Source of the DNA: Alloascoidea africana
Lineage: Eukaryota > Ascomycota > Alloascoideomycetes > Alloascoideales > Alloascoideaceae
DNA length: 64,000 nt
NCBI GenBank assembly: GCA_030581615.1
Contig: JAKTTT010000045.1
Span: forward strand, 1 to 64,000
Direction: 5' to 3'
Shown here: positions 1 to 11,200 of the stretch, piece after piece
Position numbering within the stretch: the stretch's first letter is position 1
How the letters are laid out: each line of letters opens with the position of its first letter
The notes under the pieces: generated by a model
Database searches by the model: none
What the model was told of the DNA's origin: nothing
Seen by the model: the letters and a program-made list of their open reading frames with translations, nothing else
Program-made: the position numbers and the translations under genes

Positions 1-1438
1 CGCCGGTACCCGCTCGCAACCCGCTCGGCGCCCGCCTGCTGCCCGGCCCCGGCCAGCTGCTCCGCCAGCGTCTGTGCCCGCTGCCCAATGCCCAGCGCGT
101 GCAGCCAGTCGCCCTGCTCGACGGGGCCAAACACGCGGGTCCCGGGCACGCTCTGCGTGGCGGCGTCGCCCAGCGCCGCAAAGTCAACGTCCGCGGAAAT
201 GTCCGCCTCGCCGGGGGCCGCGAAGGGGTCGACAAACTCGTGGTGCCGGATGGCCCGCACGCTGTCGACCGGAATCGTATCCGCGGGCCCGTAGTCCACA
301 ATCAGCGCTGCCCCCTGTCGCTTGGCCGCGAGCCGCTGGCTGATGGTCTTGACAAACTCCCACGCCTCGGGACAAACCTCGATCTTGGCCCCCGTCTGGA
401 GCTTCTTGTACCTGTCCGCGGACTCGGGAATCACCTGCGACGACGGCGTGGCCTGCGGTTGAAGCGTCAAGTGGAAACTGGCCGCTCCATCCCCTTTCGT
501 CCCGTCACTGTTGGGCGGGACCGAATAGTCAACCACCAGCTCCCGCCATCCCTTCTCCGTCTTTTCAAACTTGCGAATCGGTAGCGCATCGAAAAACTCA
601 TGAGCAATGAAAAATGCCGCCGTTTGGTCTTTGTCGTACTCTTCAAAGTCCTTGTCGGTCTCTAACCATCGCACAGAGTGGTTGCCTCCTCGAGTTCGTC
701 CCACAAAACTCTCATTGTCCGAAGGTTCAGGCAATTCTACACCACACAGTTTTTTGCACTGAGCTTCACGCAGCGTTGGACTGGCCTCAATCATCACAAC
801 CTCCGCCACTTTATCCCTTGTTATGCTGAGCTGGTTCAGCGTTCTAATCACATCATCCATCAGAGTGCCTCTTCCAGGTCCAATCTCAACCAGCCTAAAC
901 TTGTCAATCTGCTGGCTCAACACCTCACTTGCAATCCAAACCCCAATCATCTCTCCAAACAGTTGCGATATCTCTGGCGAGGTCGTAAAATCACCCTCCT
1001 TACCCAATGGATCCTTATTGATGTAGTACCCGTACTTGGGATTCGTCAAACATTGTCGCATGTAATATGCAAACGGTATTGGTCCAGTAGCCTTTATTTT
1101 TTTTTTTGTACCATTTTTCAGTTAGGTTAGTTTATCTCTTTCTTCTTCACCATCAAAAATCCCAATAATATTCTTACCTCTATTGCTTTTGAAAGAATCA
1201 AAGCCAGCCCATTGAGGTTTCCATCCTGTGAGACTGATGTAGAATTACGTTTCCGTTCATTCAAGTAATTCTCTGGAAATGATTGGCCCTTGACCAGTTG
1301 CTTAGAAGAGTTGAATCTCACCCCAAGTATACTACTGCTTCTCCCAGCAAACAACGCATTACATTTTTTCCCTCGTGAATGGATCTGCAGATTTCTAGTC
1401 GCTGTCTTTAACTGTGGACTTGTCAACACTCTCCGCAT
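1..1438 (-). CDS. NDUFAF7: NDUFAF7-like mitochondrial methyltransferase, complex I assembly (3' end beyond window)
   Basis: SAM-dependent arginine methyltransferase of the MidA/DUF185 family, which methylates the NDUFS2 subunit during complex I assembly in the mitochondrial matrix. Two exons are seen: 1178-1438 (87 codons) and 1-1091, joined in phase across an 86-nt intron with a GTAAGA donor, an ACTAAC-like branch and an AAAG acceptor. Splicing produces the family signature ATGPIPFAYYMRQCLTNP followed by KYGYY, then EGDFTTSPEISQLFGE and the SAM loop VEIGPGRGTL (GPGRG about residues 158-162), and later the AHEFFDALP motif. The N-terminus is basic and rich in Ser and Arg, as in a mitochondrial presequence. 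The gene runs off the left edge, so the C-terminus is missing. GC content rises sharply towards position 1. Its presence implies a species with respiratory complex I. Family assignment is firm. Confidence 0.9.
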
Positions 1439-1553
1439 TCTGGAAATAGCTCAGTGCTCAAATGCGTGGAAAAAAAATTTGAATTGGTCTCTTCCTACTA
1501 CGCGCGCAGTCTGGAGGTTCAACTTTTTTGAGAAAAGTCTATTGAAAACTACA

Positions 1554-2408
1554 TTACACTCGCCGCTTCATTATACACCACCAGTTATCCTTCTCGTAGC
1601 CTTGGCTAACCACTATTCCACCAGCAGATACAATATCTTTTTCCAATTCTCCCTCTGTGTAGAGATGATAGTACCGCTGCTTAACCTCCTCTTTTTCCTC
1701 TTTCGTCTCGCTTTCATCTTGATCTGCATCTTTCTTTAGTTGTTTCCTCTTCTTGGCCGTCTTTTTCTGTAAAACCCAAGGCACAAGCACATCCTGATCC
1801 ATCCCTTTTTTATATCCACGTCGTGAATTCTCCTGTTCCAATGCCCATACATAGATCAATGCCTCTCCTTCCTCGTTCAACATCATCAATATCGATCTTA
1901 CTGCTTCAATCCGTCTCTCGGGTGTCGAGAAATGATGAATAACTGCAATGCTTATTGCAAAGTCAAATCTATGCTGCGGATGAGGTAGTAATAGAGCATC
2001 TGAAACCATGACATTGTAGTGATTTGATGCTGCTATAGAAACTAGTTGATCTGATCTGTTGTGCTCAACCATCAATTTAGGCAATGATCTAAAAGTTTTT
2101 GCAAGTCCAACTGACTTACCGATCAGATCCCAGAATGAAGACCTTATTGTTAACTCCCAAGTATTTGCCATTCCCACATCCAATATCCAATCCTATAGCA
2201 CCATCTTTTCTAGTTTGTAAAAAATCTCGAACGATCGGCCAGGGCTATATCCAGTTGTGGTTAACAAGAAAAAGAAGGCTTTTGATCTATCAATAATCCT
2301 TACCTTATACCTCGTCTGTGAAAAATGAGGCGCTATTTCATTGTATACTTGATGAACATATGTCTGCTCTTTTTCAATTGGATTTTCAATCATCTTTCCA
2401 AAATCCAA
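1554..2408 (-). CDS. TRM9: Trm9-like tRNA wobble-uridine methyltransferase
   Basis: Catalytic subunit that makes the final methyl ester of mcm5U at tRNA wobble uridines, acting with Trm112. Three exons: 2304-2408, 2120-2244 and 1554-2055, giving 243 aa. Both introns are tiny (59 and 64 nt) with GTAAGG and GTAAGT donors. The spliced protein starts with the family's KEQTYVHQVYNEIAPHFSQTRYK, continues with PWPIV and the SAM motif GLDIGCGNGKYLG (about residues 53-65), then GSDRS, FDFAISIAVIHHFST, ALIYVWALEQ, the RRGY-KGMDQDVLVPWVL block and the C-terminal DNWWCIMKRR. A Lys/Glu-rich insert before the YYHLY motif is usual in fungi. It lies just downstream of a Reb1-like site and is followed on the same strand by NDUFAF7 after 115 nt. 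Assignment is firm. Confidence 0.94.
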
Positions 2409-2829
2409 ACTCTTTCCTTTCCTTCATCTTTTTCTTTTTTTTTTTGGTTGGTGCGCAATCTTGGGTTGAATGTGGTTACCCGGAAACAATTTGTGCTTGT
2501 AGTCATGATTCTCTGAGGTAAGAACTGATGAATATTCACTTTTAGTAATATGTAGATTGTAGGCTAATCTTTTTATTTGTTTTCCCTCCTATTTTTGAAT
2601 TCCTTTTTCCCTTTTAGATGTAGTCATTTAAACGTGAAACTCAGCTTTGGATCATTTTCAAACAATTCTTATCAACACCCATCCAACATGGCTCAATTAT
2701 TCTCCTCTAATCCAGCTGCTGAACTTGACCTATCTCCAAGACTAGCACATACTTACAACATTTAAAAATATCGTCAAAAAAGAGAATTTTTCTTCACTTG
2801 TAGAGGTAGTAGCGAGAAACAAAAACAAA
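2409..2829. promoter_or_regulatory. TRM9 upstream region with a Reb1-like site and a possible spliced plus-strand leader
   Basis: A TTACCCGG (2476-2483), matching the core of the yeast general regulatory factor Reb1, lies about 70 bp upstream of the TRM9 start. On the plus strand, a GTAAGA at 2519, a GCTAAT and a pyrimidine-rich run ending TTTTAG at about 2617 look like an intron. Beyond it is a 25-codon ORF (2688-2765, starts MAQLFSSNPAAE). No upstream ATG joins in frame and I recognise no family, so this may be a noncoding or tiny-peptide transcript. Low certainty. Confidence 0.4.
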
Positions 2830-2918
2830 TGAGTGGTAGGAGAATCGAACCCCTGTCACTTGCTTGGAAGGCAAGTATGATAACCACTACACTAACCACC
2901 CTTTATATACGTTTGTAA
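2756..2918 (-). repeat. Left arm of inverted repeat carrying tRNA-Gly
   Basis: The reverse complement of this segment matches 3586-3749 with only a few mismatches. The arm includes an 18-bp identical upstream flank (TTACAAACGTATATAAAG), the whole tRNA and about 70 bp of downstream flank. Identity well beyond the tRNA shows duplication or gene conversion rather than independent tRNA genes. Confidence 0.9.
2830..2901 (-). tRNA. tRNA-Gly (UCC), copy 1
   Basis: The 72-nt cloverleaf starts GGGTGGTTAGTGTAGTGG, has a TTCC anticodon region (anticodon UCC) in a paired CTTGC/GCAAG stem, a T-loop GGTTCGATTCTCC and a 7-bp acceptor stem closed by ACCACTC plus discriminator A. It resembles the S. cerevisiae tRNA-Gly(UCC) almost base for base outside the anticodon stem. 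The sequence is identical to copy 2 at 3603-3674 in the opposite orientation. A T-run follows about 5 nt downstream, as a Pol III terminator would. Confidence 0.96.
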
Positions 2919-3585
2919 AGACTCTAATATAAGAGGATTTTCTTATTTGATTCTTATAAAATGAGGGAATCCACCCCATTTAGATATATTTCTGGCTTAT
3001 ACAAAGAAATGACAAAAATAGATCAATTAATAAAGGGGGAATCTGTCAGTATATTGAGAATCTGTTGAAGAGTTCCGATAGATCCCAATAAAGTCCTGAA
3101 TGATCAGATGAATGATCAAACAAGTCATTCATAACAAGGTTCTTTAACATAAACAGACAAATATAAATAGACTCTCGTAAAAGTAAAAGAATAATATAAG
3201 CAGAGGCTCGTAAAAGTAAAAAAGAATAAAAGAAAGTTAATATTGCCAAAATAGGACTATTTCACAGATCGTTTTCTGATGCGAGGTGAGTACCAGGAGA
3301 TGAGACTCTAATGAGAAGAATGGCTTTTATAAAGAGAGAGGGAGAAAGAGATAATCGGTAAAAGCTTTCTTGTTAAATATTTCTTGTTACTATTGATGCT
3401 TGTACTCCATCTCAGGGAGACACAAGCTTCTTATATAATTCCTGAAATTAATTCTAAATCAATTGTTGTTTCATAGGGTGTTTCACTTCTAAGTGCAAAC
3501 CGAAGTGTTGTGACTCATATATCTTACAAAGGTAACCAGCCTTTATGATCTCTTACATTCCCCGCAGATCACTTACAGACTTCCA
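2919..3585. other. Spacer between the inverted tRNA-Gly arms
   Basis: This is 667 bp of AT-rich sequence without a credible gene. It contains a short local direct repeat (CTCGTAAAAGTAAAA at about 3173 and 3209) and TATAAA-like words. Some LTR remnant upstream of a tRNA gene would be normal in yeast, but I could not define paired TG...CA ends or a target-site duplication, so no element is called. Confidence 0.5.
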
Positions 3586-3749
3586 TTACAAACGTATATA
3601 AAGGGTGGTTAGTGTAGTGGTTATCATACTTGCCTTCCAAGCAAGTGACAGGGGTTCGATTCTCCTACCACTCATTTGTTTTTGTTTCTCGCTACTACTT
3701 CTACAAGTGAAGAAAATTTCTCTTTTTTGACGATATGTTTTTATGTTGT
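3586..3749 (+). repeat. Right arm of inverted repeat carrying tRNA-Gly
   Basis: Mirror copy of 2756-2918, with few substitutions, mainly in the homopolymer and flank positions beyond the tRNA. The two arms plus the 667-bp spacer could form a large hairpin. Confidence 0.9.
3603..3674 (+). tRNA. tRNA-Gly (UCC), copy 2
   Basis: Plus-strand 72-nt tRNA identical to the minus-strand copy at 2830-2901. It has an intact D-arm, a UCC anticodon, a GGTTCGATTC T-loop and a paired acceptor stem. A TTTG then TTTTT tract follows. A TATATAAA element sits immediately upstream in both copies and may help Pol III initiation. Confidence 0.96.
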
Positions 3750-4728
3750 TAAACGTCTAAATTTCTGTTTGTAACCAGGCCCTTTTACCTTCCATGTTTC
3801 TTCAAATCGCCACCAGCGTTAGCTCTTGTTGAGCAGTGACTGTCATTCAAATCCCGTTACTATTATTGACTTCAATCTGGGCGTGATAAAGGATCGCATT
3901 GTTCAAACGGTTGGGTGAGGACAATATAACACAGTTCTTGCACCATTTTCGTGCCAGACATTTCTGAGCTTTGCGGAAAGATATCATATTCTGGTGTTCA
4001 GATGTAATTATAGAGATGCTTCTCTCCTTTTCCTCTTTTCCTTTTTGGACAACTTGTGCGGTGCGAGGAGAGGATATAATATATAATATATAGTATAGCG
4101 TAGTCTTCTGTTTATCCTACAGGCGATCCAATCGACTTTACCATATCCAAACGGACCTTCTTAAGATTTGTAGCTACAATTAGGATTTGAGCGAGTAGGC
4201 CAGCTATTCTTAATTTATGCTTGAGGAAAATAAAGGAAAGTTATCTCAATTGCATATCAATAGAGACTGTATTTAAATTGATAGCCGATTTGTTTGAAGC
4301 TGGCTATAGGTGTGATAGCTATCATGTGAAAGAAGACCTATAGAGGTAGAAGAAACAATCTTCCCCCGTGCTTATATACGGAGCTCCGGTGTTCAGTGCA
4401 GAAACTGCCTTTTTGATTGTAACTAATTAGTGATATCTTAGAACTTTCCCACATTGTTTTAATTCTCCAGTTTCCGATAAAATAATAGTGTTGGCATTAG
4501 TTAACGTAGGCTAGAGTGGCGTTCTTACCGTTTTCGGAGCCGAATGAGAAGGATCAATCACTTTCTTTTTTTGCAATTCACATCTCATCTAATAATAACA
4601 AAATTTATGTAAAATAAAGGAAAAGCCTTAAAACTTGCAGATGTTCGTTGTTCTTCAAATTTCTTCTAATTTACTGAGAAATGAAAAAAGATAACATTGG
4701 AATTTCAGAGAGGTTTCCACTAAAAATT
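3675..4728. other. Gene-free stretch between tRNA-Gly and tRNA-Asp
   Basis: Apart from the repeat arm up to about 3749, I see no ORF, RNA gene or tandem array. A TATAATATATAATATATAG run lies at about 4075-4095. The rest is ordinary AT-rich intergenic sequence. Confidence 0.6.
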
Positions 4729-4800
4729 CTCGGCAACGGGGAATTGAACCCCGGTCCCCCGCGTGACAGGCGGAAATTCTAGCCACTAAACTATTGCCGA
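4729..4800 (-). tRNA. tRNA-Asp (GUC)
   Basis: The reverse strand gives TCGGCAATAGTTTAGTGG, then an anticodon arm CCGCC-TGTCACG-CGG region with anticodon GUC, and a T-arm CGGGGTTCAATTCCCCG. The 7-bp acceptor stem TCGGCAA/TTGCCGA has a G discriminator. The length is 72 nt. It resembles S. cerevisiae tRNA-Asp(GUC) in the D-loop and T-arm. It is the last gene before an 8.4 kb gene-free region. Confidence 0.95.
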
Positions 4801-7019
4801 TTCACTGATATGTGACAAAGCAGAACCTGTGTTCTGAACTCTCAAGTTTATGGCTCAGAGAATTAATATTTAAGTAACTTAAAGAAGAAAACTAAAAATA
4901 CACACAAAAGTTCTATCTATATTCTTTGGCTTCAGTCTTCTGATTTCTTCCGTCCCTCACGTTCTACTTCTTTTCTTCCCCTTCAGATGTTCATCTCATA
5001 CTCTCCACCCATCAACCATCTATCCCATTCTGTTTTAACTGTATTGTTAATAACAATATGTTAAATTCTGCCTCGCTTTGCCACATCTTATATATTGATT
5101 GTGATTAAAATAGATATTGTTACAGCTTTGATAAATTACCATCTTTTGAGACCCAGCACATCCTTATCATAGTTGCAGCCAGCTTACTTTGTTTTCGTGA
5201 AAGTTCTCGGAAGTTTTGTATTTGGGGCAATGAACTCTTCATTCGTAGCTGTAAACTCATGACTATTCAATTGCAGGGGCAGAAGCTCACCAAACATTTA
5301 ACTCACAATTGTTACCATAACACTGAGCTTTCCTTTTATGATTCCAAAATTCCAGACACGCTCCCCAAGCTTCACTATAACTATTGAGATTTTGGTGCCT
5401 CAAGCGCCTCTGTTGGGATGCGATTAAGAAGAGTTTCCATCTGTGTAAGAGGCAAAAGAACAAAATATAAACCTTGTTTCAAATCATGGTTGATATTACC
5501 AGAAATGCCAACATGGAAAGTTTTTTAGTTCTGTCTCCTACTATAACCAATTCTTCGAATACACAATTAGATGGTTCAAGCTTTGTTCTTCAACTTAATG
5601 AAATGGGTGAACTGTTCTAATCGCTTTTGCCCCGTGCCTTTCCAACTGCTCCTGCAGCATCTGGGGCATCTGCTTAATGTCCATTTGATCGAATGTAGGA
5701 GTTGATCCAGTGTCAATCATGAATAGTAAAGATGGAAAAGAAAACAATAAATTTTTAAAGAGCTAAAACTAAACAGCGAAAACTACCTAATTTATAGATC
5801 TTCGATATTTATCAAACTGGAATGTTAAAAGCAAAACTATTGCGTCAGAAACTCTGGGGCCAAAGAACTGTCCGTCGAGCATATCCATTCCAATTCTAGC
5901 ATTTTCTAACTTACAATTACGAGACCAAGCAGAATTAGCTCACTAGTCTGTGTAACAAACAAACACCAATAAAGTAGCCATTGTCAAGTGCAAGCTATCG
6001 CTGCTGGACCAGGATCTTAAATTTGCCCAGAAAAAGCGATCAGACAAATTCAAGTCTATAAACGCTAGATTTCTAGATGTTTAACAAAGTACTCACCCAT
6101 CCGAGGCTAACACTGAGCACTTTGGCAGGTTCAGATACAAGTGAGTTCTTCGTGGTCTCCCAATTCATCAGAGAACCCAATATCTTTTTCCTGAATAGTT
6201 CGAGATCAGCAGCCCGTTTACTCAATTCAAAAAATCTCTTGTCATCATCCCTAGAATTGCTCTTGGCTTGTCATCCCGTTTGCAGATATTGTGTGCTGAA
6301 CTCAGCTTTTATTGTCGCCTGTGGCGATGGTACAATGCAAACACGTAGATTCTGAGAGTATATGGCCAAAAAAACGGCGGATCGAAAGTCACTATTAAAG
6401 CCTTCCCTTAGGAGCTCAACTGAGACACGAAATTTCACGCTTCTGGGAATGCCAATGTTTGGAAAAAGCACAAGAACATTTAACTAGAATAATACATTGT
6501 AATGATTTTTAATCTGCGCAAGAATAAACAACCCCAGAAATATGAACCATATAATCTCAAATGTTTTTGTTTATATCTACCCAAGCTTAGTTTTATGTAA
6601 AATGAGTATACATTTGATTACCAAAAATAAGCGGATTCAACATCATTTAAACTTGGATCAGGGTAGTCTGTTGACCTGTCTGCCCGCCCATAATTGATAC
6701 ACATTATTGATCAAGTACGAGAGACTAATTATCCACTTTGTTCAATTGATATTTTTGCACAAAATCACGAGCAATCACATAAGCACACATCATTTGTGGA
6801 CATGATTGAAGAAAAATAGGCATGAATAGACAAGGAAACCCTTGATCCGTTTCATGAGTTTGAAAGCTGACTTCTTGTCGGGGAAGAAGCACTCAGAGAC
6901 AAGTCATCATGATTGCATTTTTTTCATGTGTGACAAAGAAAACTAAATTGAAGAACCTACTGTACAATCTGATGAAGCAGGAATGTAAAGGGTATCGGCT
7001 GTTGGAGTTGACGAAGCAG

Positions 7020-7314
7020 GACGAAGAATCCAACTATAACATATTGTTTGGATGTGCACAGTTTTCGGGTTGGAACGACGAGTATAAGACAAGAAACACC
7101 CATGTTGTTTAGTTTTGAAAGCAACTAAGTGAATCGAGACTTAATAATAAGAGGCTCAACGGTGAGAGCTCTTCCAACCTGGACTGCTTTCATTCTGAAA
7201 TAATTTGTCTCTTCTAATATGATGCCTATACCTGAATAACTGGAGTACTGGCAAACCAACTAAAATTGTGGTTACATTGACTAGAGGGTCATTATTTTTC
7301 TGCCTTGCTGTGTG
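7020..7314 (+). repeat. Old dispersed repeat, copy A
   Basis: This segment aligns in the same orientation with 15180-15388. The best block includes GCTCTTCCAACCTGGACT, followed by TTTCATTCTGA and, further on, GATGCCTATA and AACTAAAATTGTG. Copy A carries about 85 bp extra in its first third. Weak similarity extends upstream to about 6945. Substitutions are spread throughout, so the duplication is old. No coding or terminal features identify its class. Confidence 0.75.
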
Positions 7315-8277
7315 TAAAATGCTGAGAAAAAAGCCGCTCAAATTCTCCTATTGAAATTACAAGTTACTCGATAGTTAATTCTTGCTAAGAGAAACAGAGG
7401 AGGCATTTCGGTCAAAACTTATCCCTAACTAGGATAAACAATTTAAACTTTATCCTTTCATATAGTATGGCACTAACCCTTACATAGATGAGCTTTGGAA
7501 ATGAACCTCTTGAAGATAGTAGACGCATCGTTTGGGATCTCGGCCACACCAGCGACTTTTGGCTGACCTTAAATCAAGAATTAAAGATTAGCTTTTTGGC
7601 AAGGACAGAGAGGTAAGGGAATGCGGAGCTAAAGCTCCTTTTCAACACGTGAAGTGCTAAGCATTTGAAAAGTTTTGTTGCATACTACTTCTACTTTTCT
7701 AGTCCTATTGACCCTTGGTGGTTCAAGAGCTCTACCAAAAGAGGCTTGATTCAAAACAACACACAATTTGATTGTAAAATTAGCGATAAATGTAGCACTT
7801 TTCATTCTTTTTTAGTATGTCTCTGTCCAGATAAAAAAAGCCATCCTAGTGGACCCTGTCTACTTTCCCCGGAATCCCCGAATCAATCACAAACAGCTGC
7901 CGTTATGAAAATAAATATCAATATTGAGTTGCATTGCTTCTTTTGCTTTCTTGGGGCTAAATAATAAATTCCGCAGAGGCTATCTAAGACTTCAATTGTG
8001 TCCTTTCAGAGCTAGAAAATATCTCAATTGTTTTCTGACAGTATTAGTCTTTACAAGATCATGTATGGGCGTCACTCGAACCAAGCTTGAGTTGCGACGC
8101 TAATCTAAGACTATTCTAGTTTGTTGTGTCTTACTTTTATGCTTACGAACACAGGCAGCACTTGATCAGATAGAAGTTAGACCCAAACTTGATTATTCAT
8201 TTAGAATAATCTCAAATTCCGATTTCTTTTTTACCAACATTGTAAGATGTGAAAGAATATAGGCAGTTGAGTTAAAT

Positions 8278-8297
8278 TTCCAAACAATTGTTTGGAA
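8278..8297. repeat. 20-bp perfect palindrome
   Basis: TTCCAAACAATTGTTTGGAA reads identically on both strands. It lies inside the gene-free region with no nearby gene to regulate. Confidence 0.8.
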
Positions 8298-11200
8298 GCA
8301 CCACACAATGGGAATAGCGAAATACCCGAAACTCAAGAATTATGTCATATTCCAAGGGGGCCTTTATTTCCTTCAAGCTAGATATTCAGCACGTTTTGTG
8401 CGTGTGTGAAATCATTATTCAGAAGGAGCAGGCGTTTATAGTTTTGGAGTTCGTTCACATCAACTCCATCGCAGGGACAAGTAAAGTTTGACATCCATTT
8501 GTGGGTGTCTTACCTTGCTGGGCCAAACTTGTGGAGTTTTTTAAGCAATTGCTGAGGTATTGGCGAGCAACTATAAAGCCTGTGTACATGGAGCTAAGGG
8601 TCTAGTTATTCTCAAATCAAACTCCCTCAACAACTGAAGACACAATTTTACCTCGATCCCATCACTCGCATCTAATCAAAAGCAAACTCCGTTAGCTCAA
8701 TAACACTCCGTCGCATCGATTTTGTAGAACTATTAAAGTGTTGAAAACAAAAGTGAACCTGTCAAATAAGAAACGCAGGAAGATATACTGGTTATGCTTC
8801 AAAACGAGAAAATATCACAGGAAAAAAAGGCAAGAACATGTGCAATAAGATTGTTGGTTGGCTGGTGTATTGGGTGGGCTGTGGCAGTTATCTGCCTGGA
8901 GGTTACCACGAAGTTTAGCAAGTAGGCAACCCTGAAGGAACTTTTCTAACTTTCAACGGTAGAACAAATGACACTCTTGGCTCACATCATGTAAACTTTA
9001 CACTCAAGGAGGAAAGATATCTCGAAGTTCAGTCCATTCATTTCATATGTGGTTTCGCTAAATTCCGAAAAGACAATCTCTGTCCATTCCTTGGCTGGAG
9101 GCGCCTAGCCCTTGGCAACAGTGGCTAAAGTAGAATAGTCTAATCACAAAGTCTTGGCGATTGCTGTACTGCTGCATTACACAGAAGACACTTGAATAGT
9201 TTGGTAGCATAAACTAAAAACGATCATATATGATCCAAACAATAAATGGGTTAATACTAAAATTGCCAATTGAGACTTTGTAGAGAAATTTGCAACCTCT
9301 CCATCATCCAGCATTTATTCTTTGTATAATGCTTATCTAGGGCTTGCTTGTGTTATACGGGCGGTGAGTTATTGTAACGCGTATTAGAATGCTTTCTGTC
9401 AGGTTTGCAGATGGCTAGTAACCTACTGAGATCGGTATGCAGCGTTGCATTTTTAAAGTTTACGGCTGGAAAGCCGTACCCAGTACCCTTTTGTACCAGA
9501 TGTAGAAGTGAGGATTCATGATAAGGGTGCAGGCCACTGATCAGTCTCCAATATGCACAGCATATCGTTGTCAACCATAAAAAAGCAACCTGATGTGTAA
9601 TTTCTGGTTTTCTAGAAGACGCCTATTTCATGATCCTCAAACAACCCACCATTGGCCACCATTGGCCACCATTGGGTCTCAAAGAGGTCAAAGTCTCTTA
9701 GAGGATTCCACTGAAGGCACCTTAAACAAAACATGGAAAATGTCTTTTTGCCGACAAAGCATCCACCCAAGCTGAAAAAGGACTGATCGCATGAGGGCCA
9801 ATCACGTAGATTGCTAGTTTATTCGGAGTATTTCTTATTCCGACCGTTGTTTTAGCATATCACCCAGCCCGACTTCTAATCTGCATAAACGCATCAGAAC
9901 ATTCGGATAAAGTTCTCAATGCCTTACCCAGCTGCCAGAAAAATATATTGTTCACAAAGAATGGAGATAAGCAAAGTCAGATCCCATTGGCCCATGTCTT
10001 GTTGTCTCACAGCCAACTAAATTGGAGACCTCCATTGTTGAAGATAAATGTCGAGAAATCATGCTCTGAAATTTTTAAAGTGCCGGACAAAACAGGTGCT
10101 TTCACGGGTAAACAGCTTTCCACTTTTCTAAGATCCAAAAGTTCGATTTTATTGGTCCAGAAATACAGTATGCTTAAATAAAAGTATGCTCAAAGATTCT
10201 TATGGCTCACGTAAACTATCTCAGCCATATTGGGAACGCTAATGGCGGAACAAAACATTCGTAGTATTTGGGGTATCACAAAACATCAGTATTAGTAAAT
10301 AAAATGTTTTCATACCAGAAATAAACTTTGAATTTGTTATGGCATCTTCATAATGACCATGAGCAATCAACCTTTTGGTATGGGCGGCTGCTTTCTTTGT
10401 ACTGAATAAGCCTACAATGTCTCAAAACACACATCGCTCCATCGCATATCAAGATTAAGATTATTAAATGGACCAAAGGCCATGAACACATTATATTTTT
10501 AATGTGATAAATAATCGAATCCCATGAGGCTTTTTCAGAAATCAAGTTAATGCTATATTGAATCCGGCATTGACCTAATATGTTTCTCTGATTTTGCTTT
10601 TCATAGAGATAAGAGCCAATTAGAACTCTTGACGGTTGCTGTTTTGCTAATGCCTGACTAAGAAACTGACATGGCTCTTCTTTTCCTCAAAACTTGGGAA
10701 AGTTGCCTAAGATTAACTACGTGAATAGGAATGCCCTCGCACGAGCATTTTAGAACATAGGACTATAATATAAAAGACGATACACACACACATAGTAATG
10801 CCCTAAATAAAAGTGACCTTCTCCTAGAATTAACCTGACATCTCTGTATACGAATGCATAAATCTCGATAAGACATACATAGATCCACATATGGAGACTA
10901 AACCCCTTCCTTCGATTCCAATACAGGGGTTCATGGCGCTTTTATGTTTTTATTCCGCCTTTAATGGTGTGTCATTTTGAGCAAAAGAAATGAAAATGTC
11001 TACTGAGGCTTCAAAAGCGCTTTGGATACAAGAACTCACAATAATTGTCAACACCAGCCACTTATTAAAGCATTTAGATGGGTTTGTGTCTCTGTGTTAT
11101 GTTTCAACTTCTAAGAATTTTCGTTTTGCTGTTTATGAATCGACTTCTTTGCTTGTCAATGTTACATGTGGCAACAAGATTAGAACCTCCGATGTGAGAT

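Noticed and set aside
2919-3585. Solo LTR of a retrotransposon beside the tRNA-Gly genes
   Set aside because: AT-rich with TATA-like words and a classic location, but no paired TG...CA ends, target-site duplication or similarity to a second copy could be shown.
8041-8110. Possible tRNA (GGTTCGAG on the minus strand)
   Set aside because: No T-stem pairing, anticodon stem or acceptor stem could be drawn.
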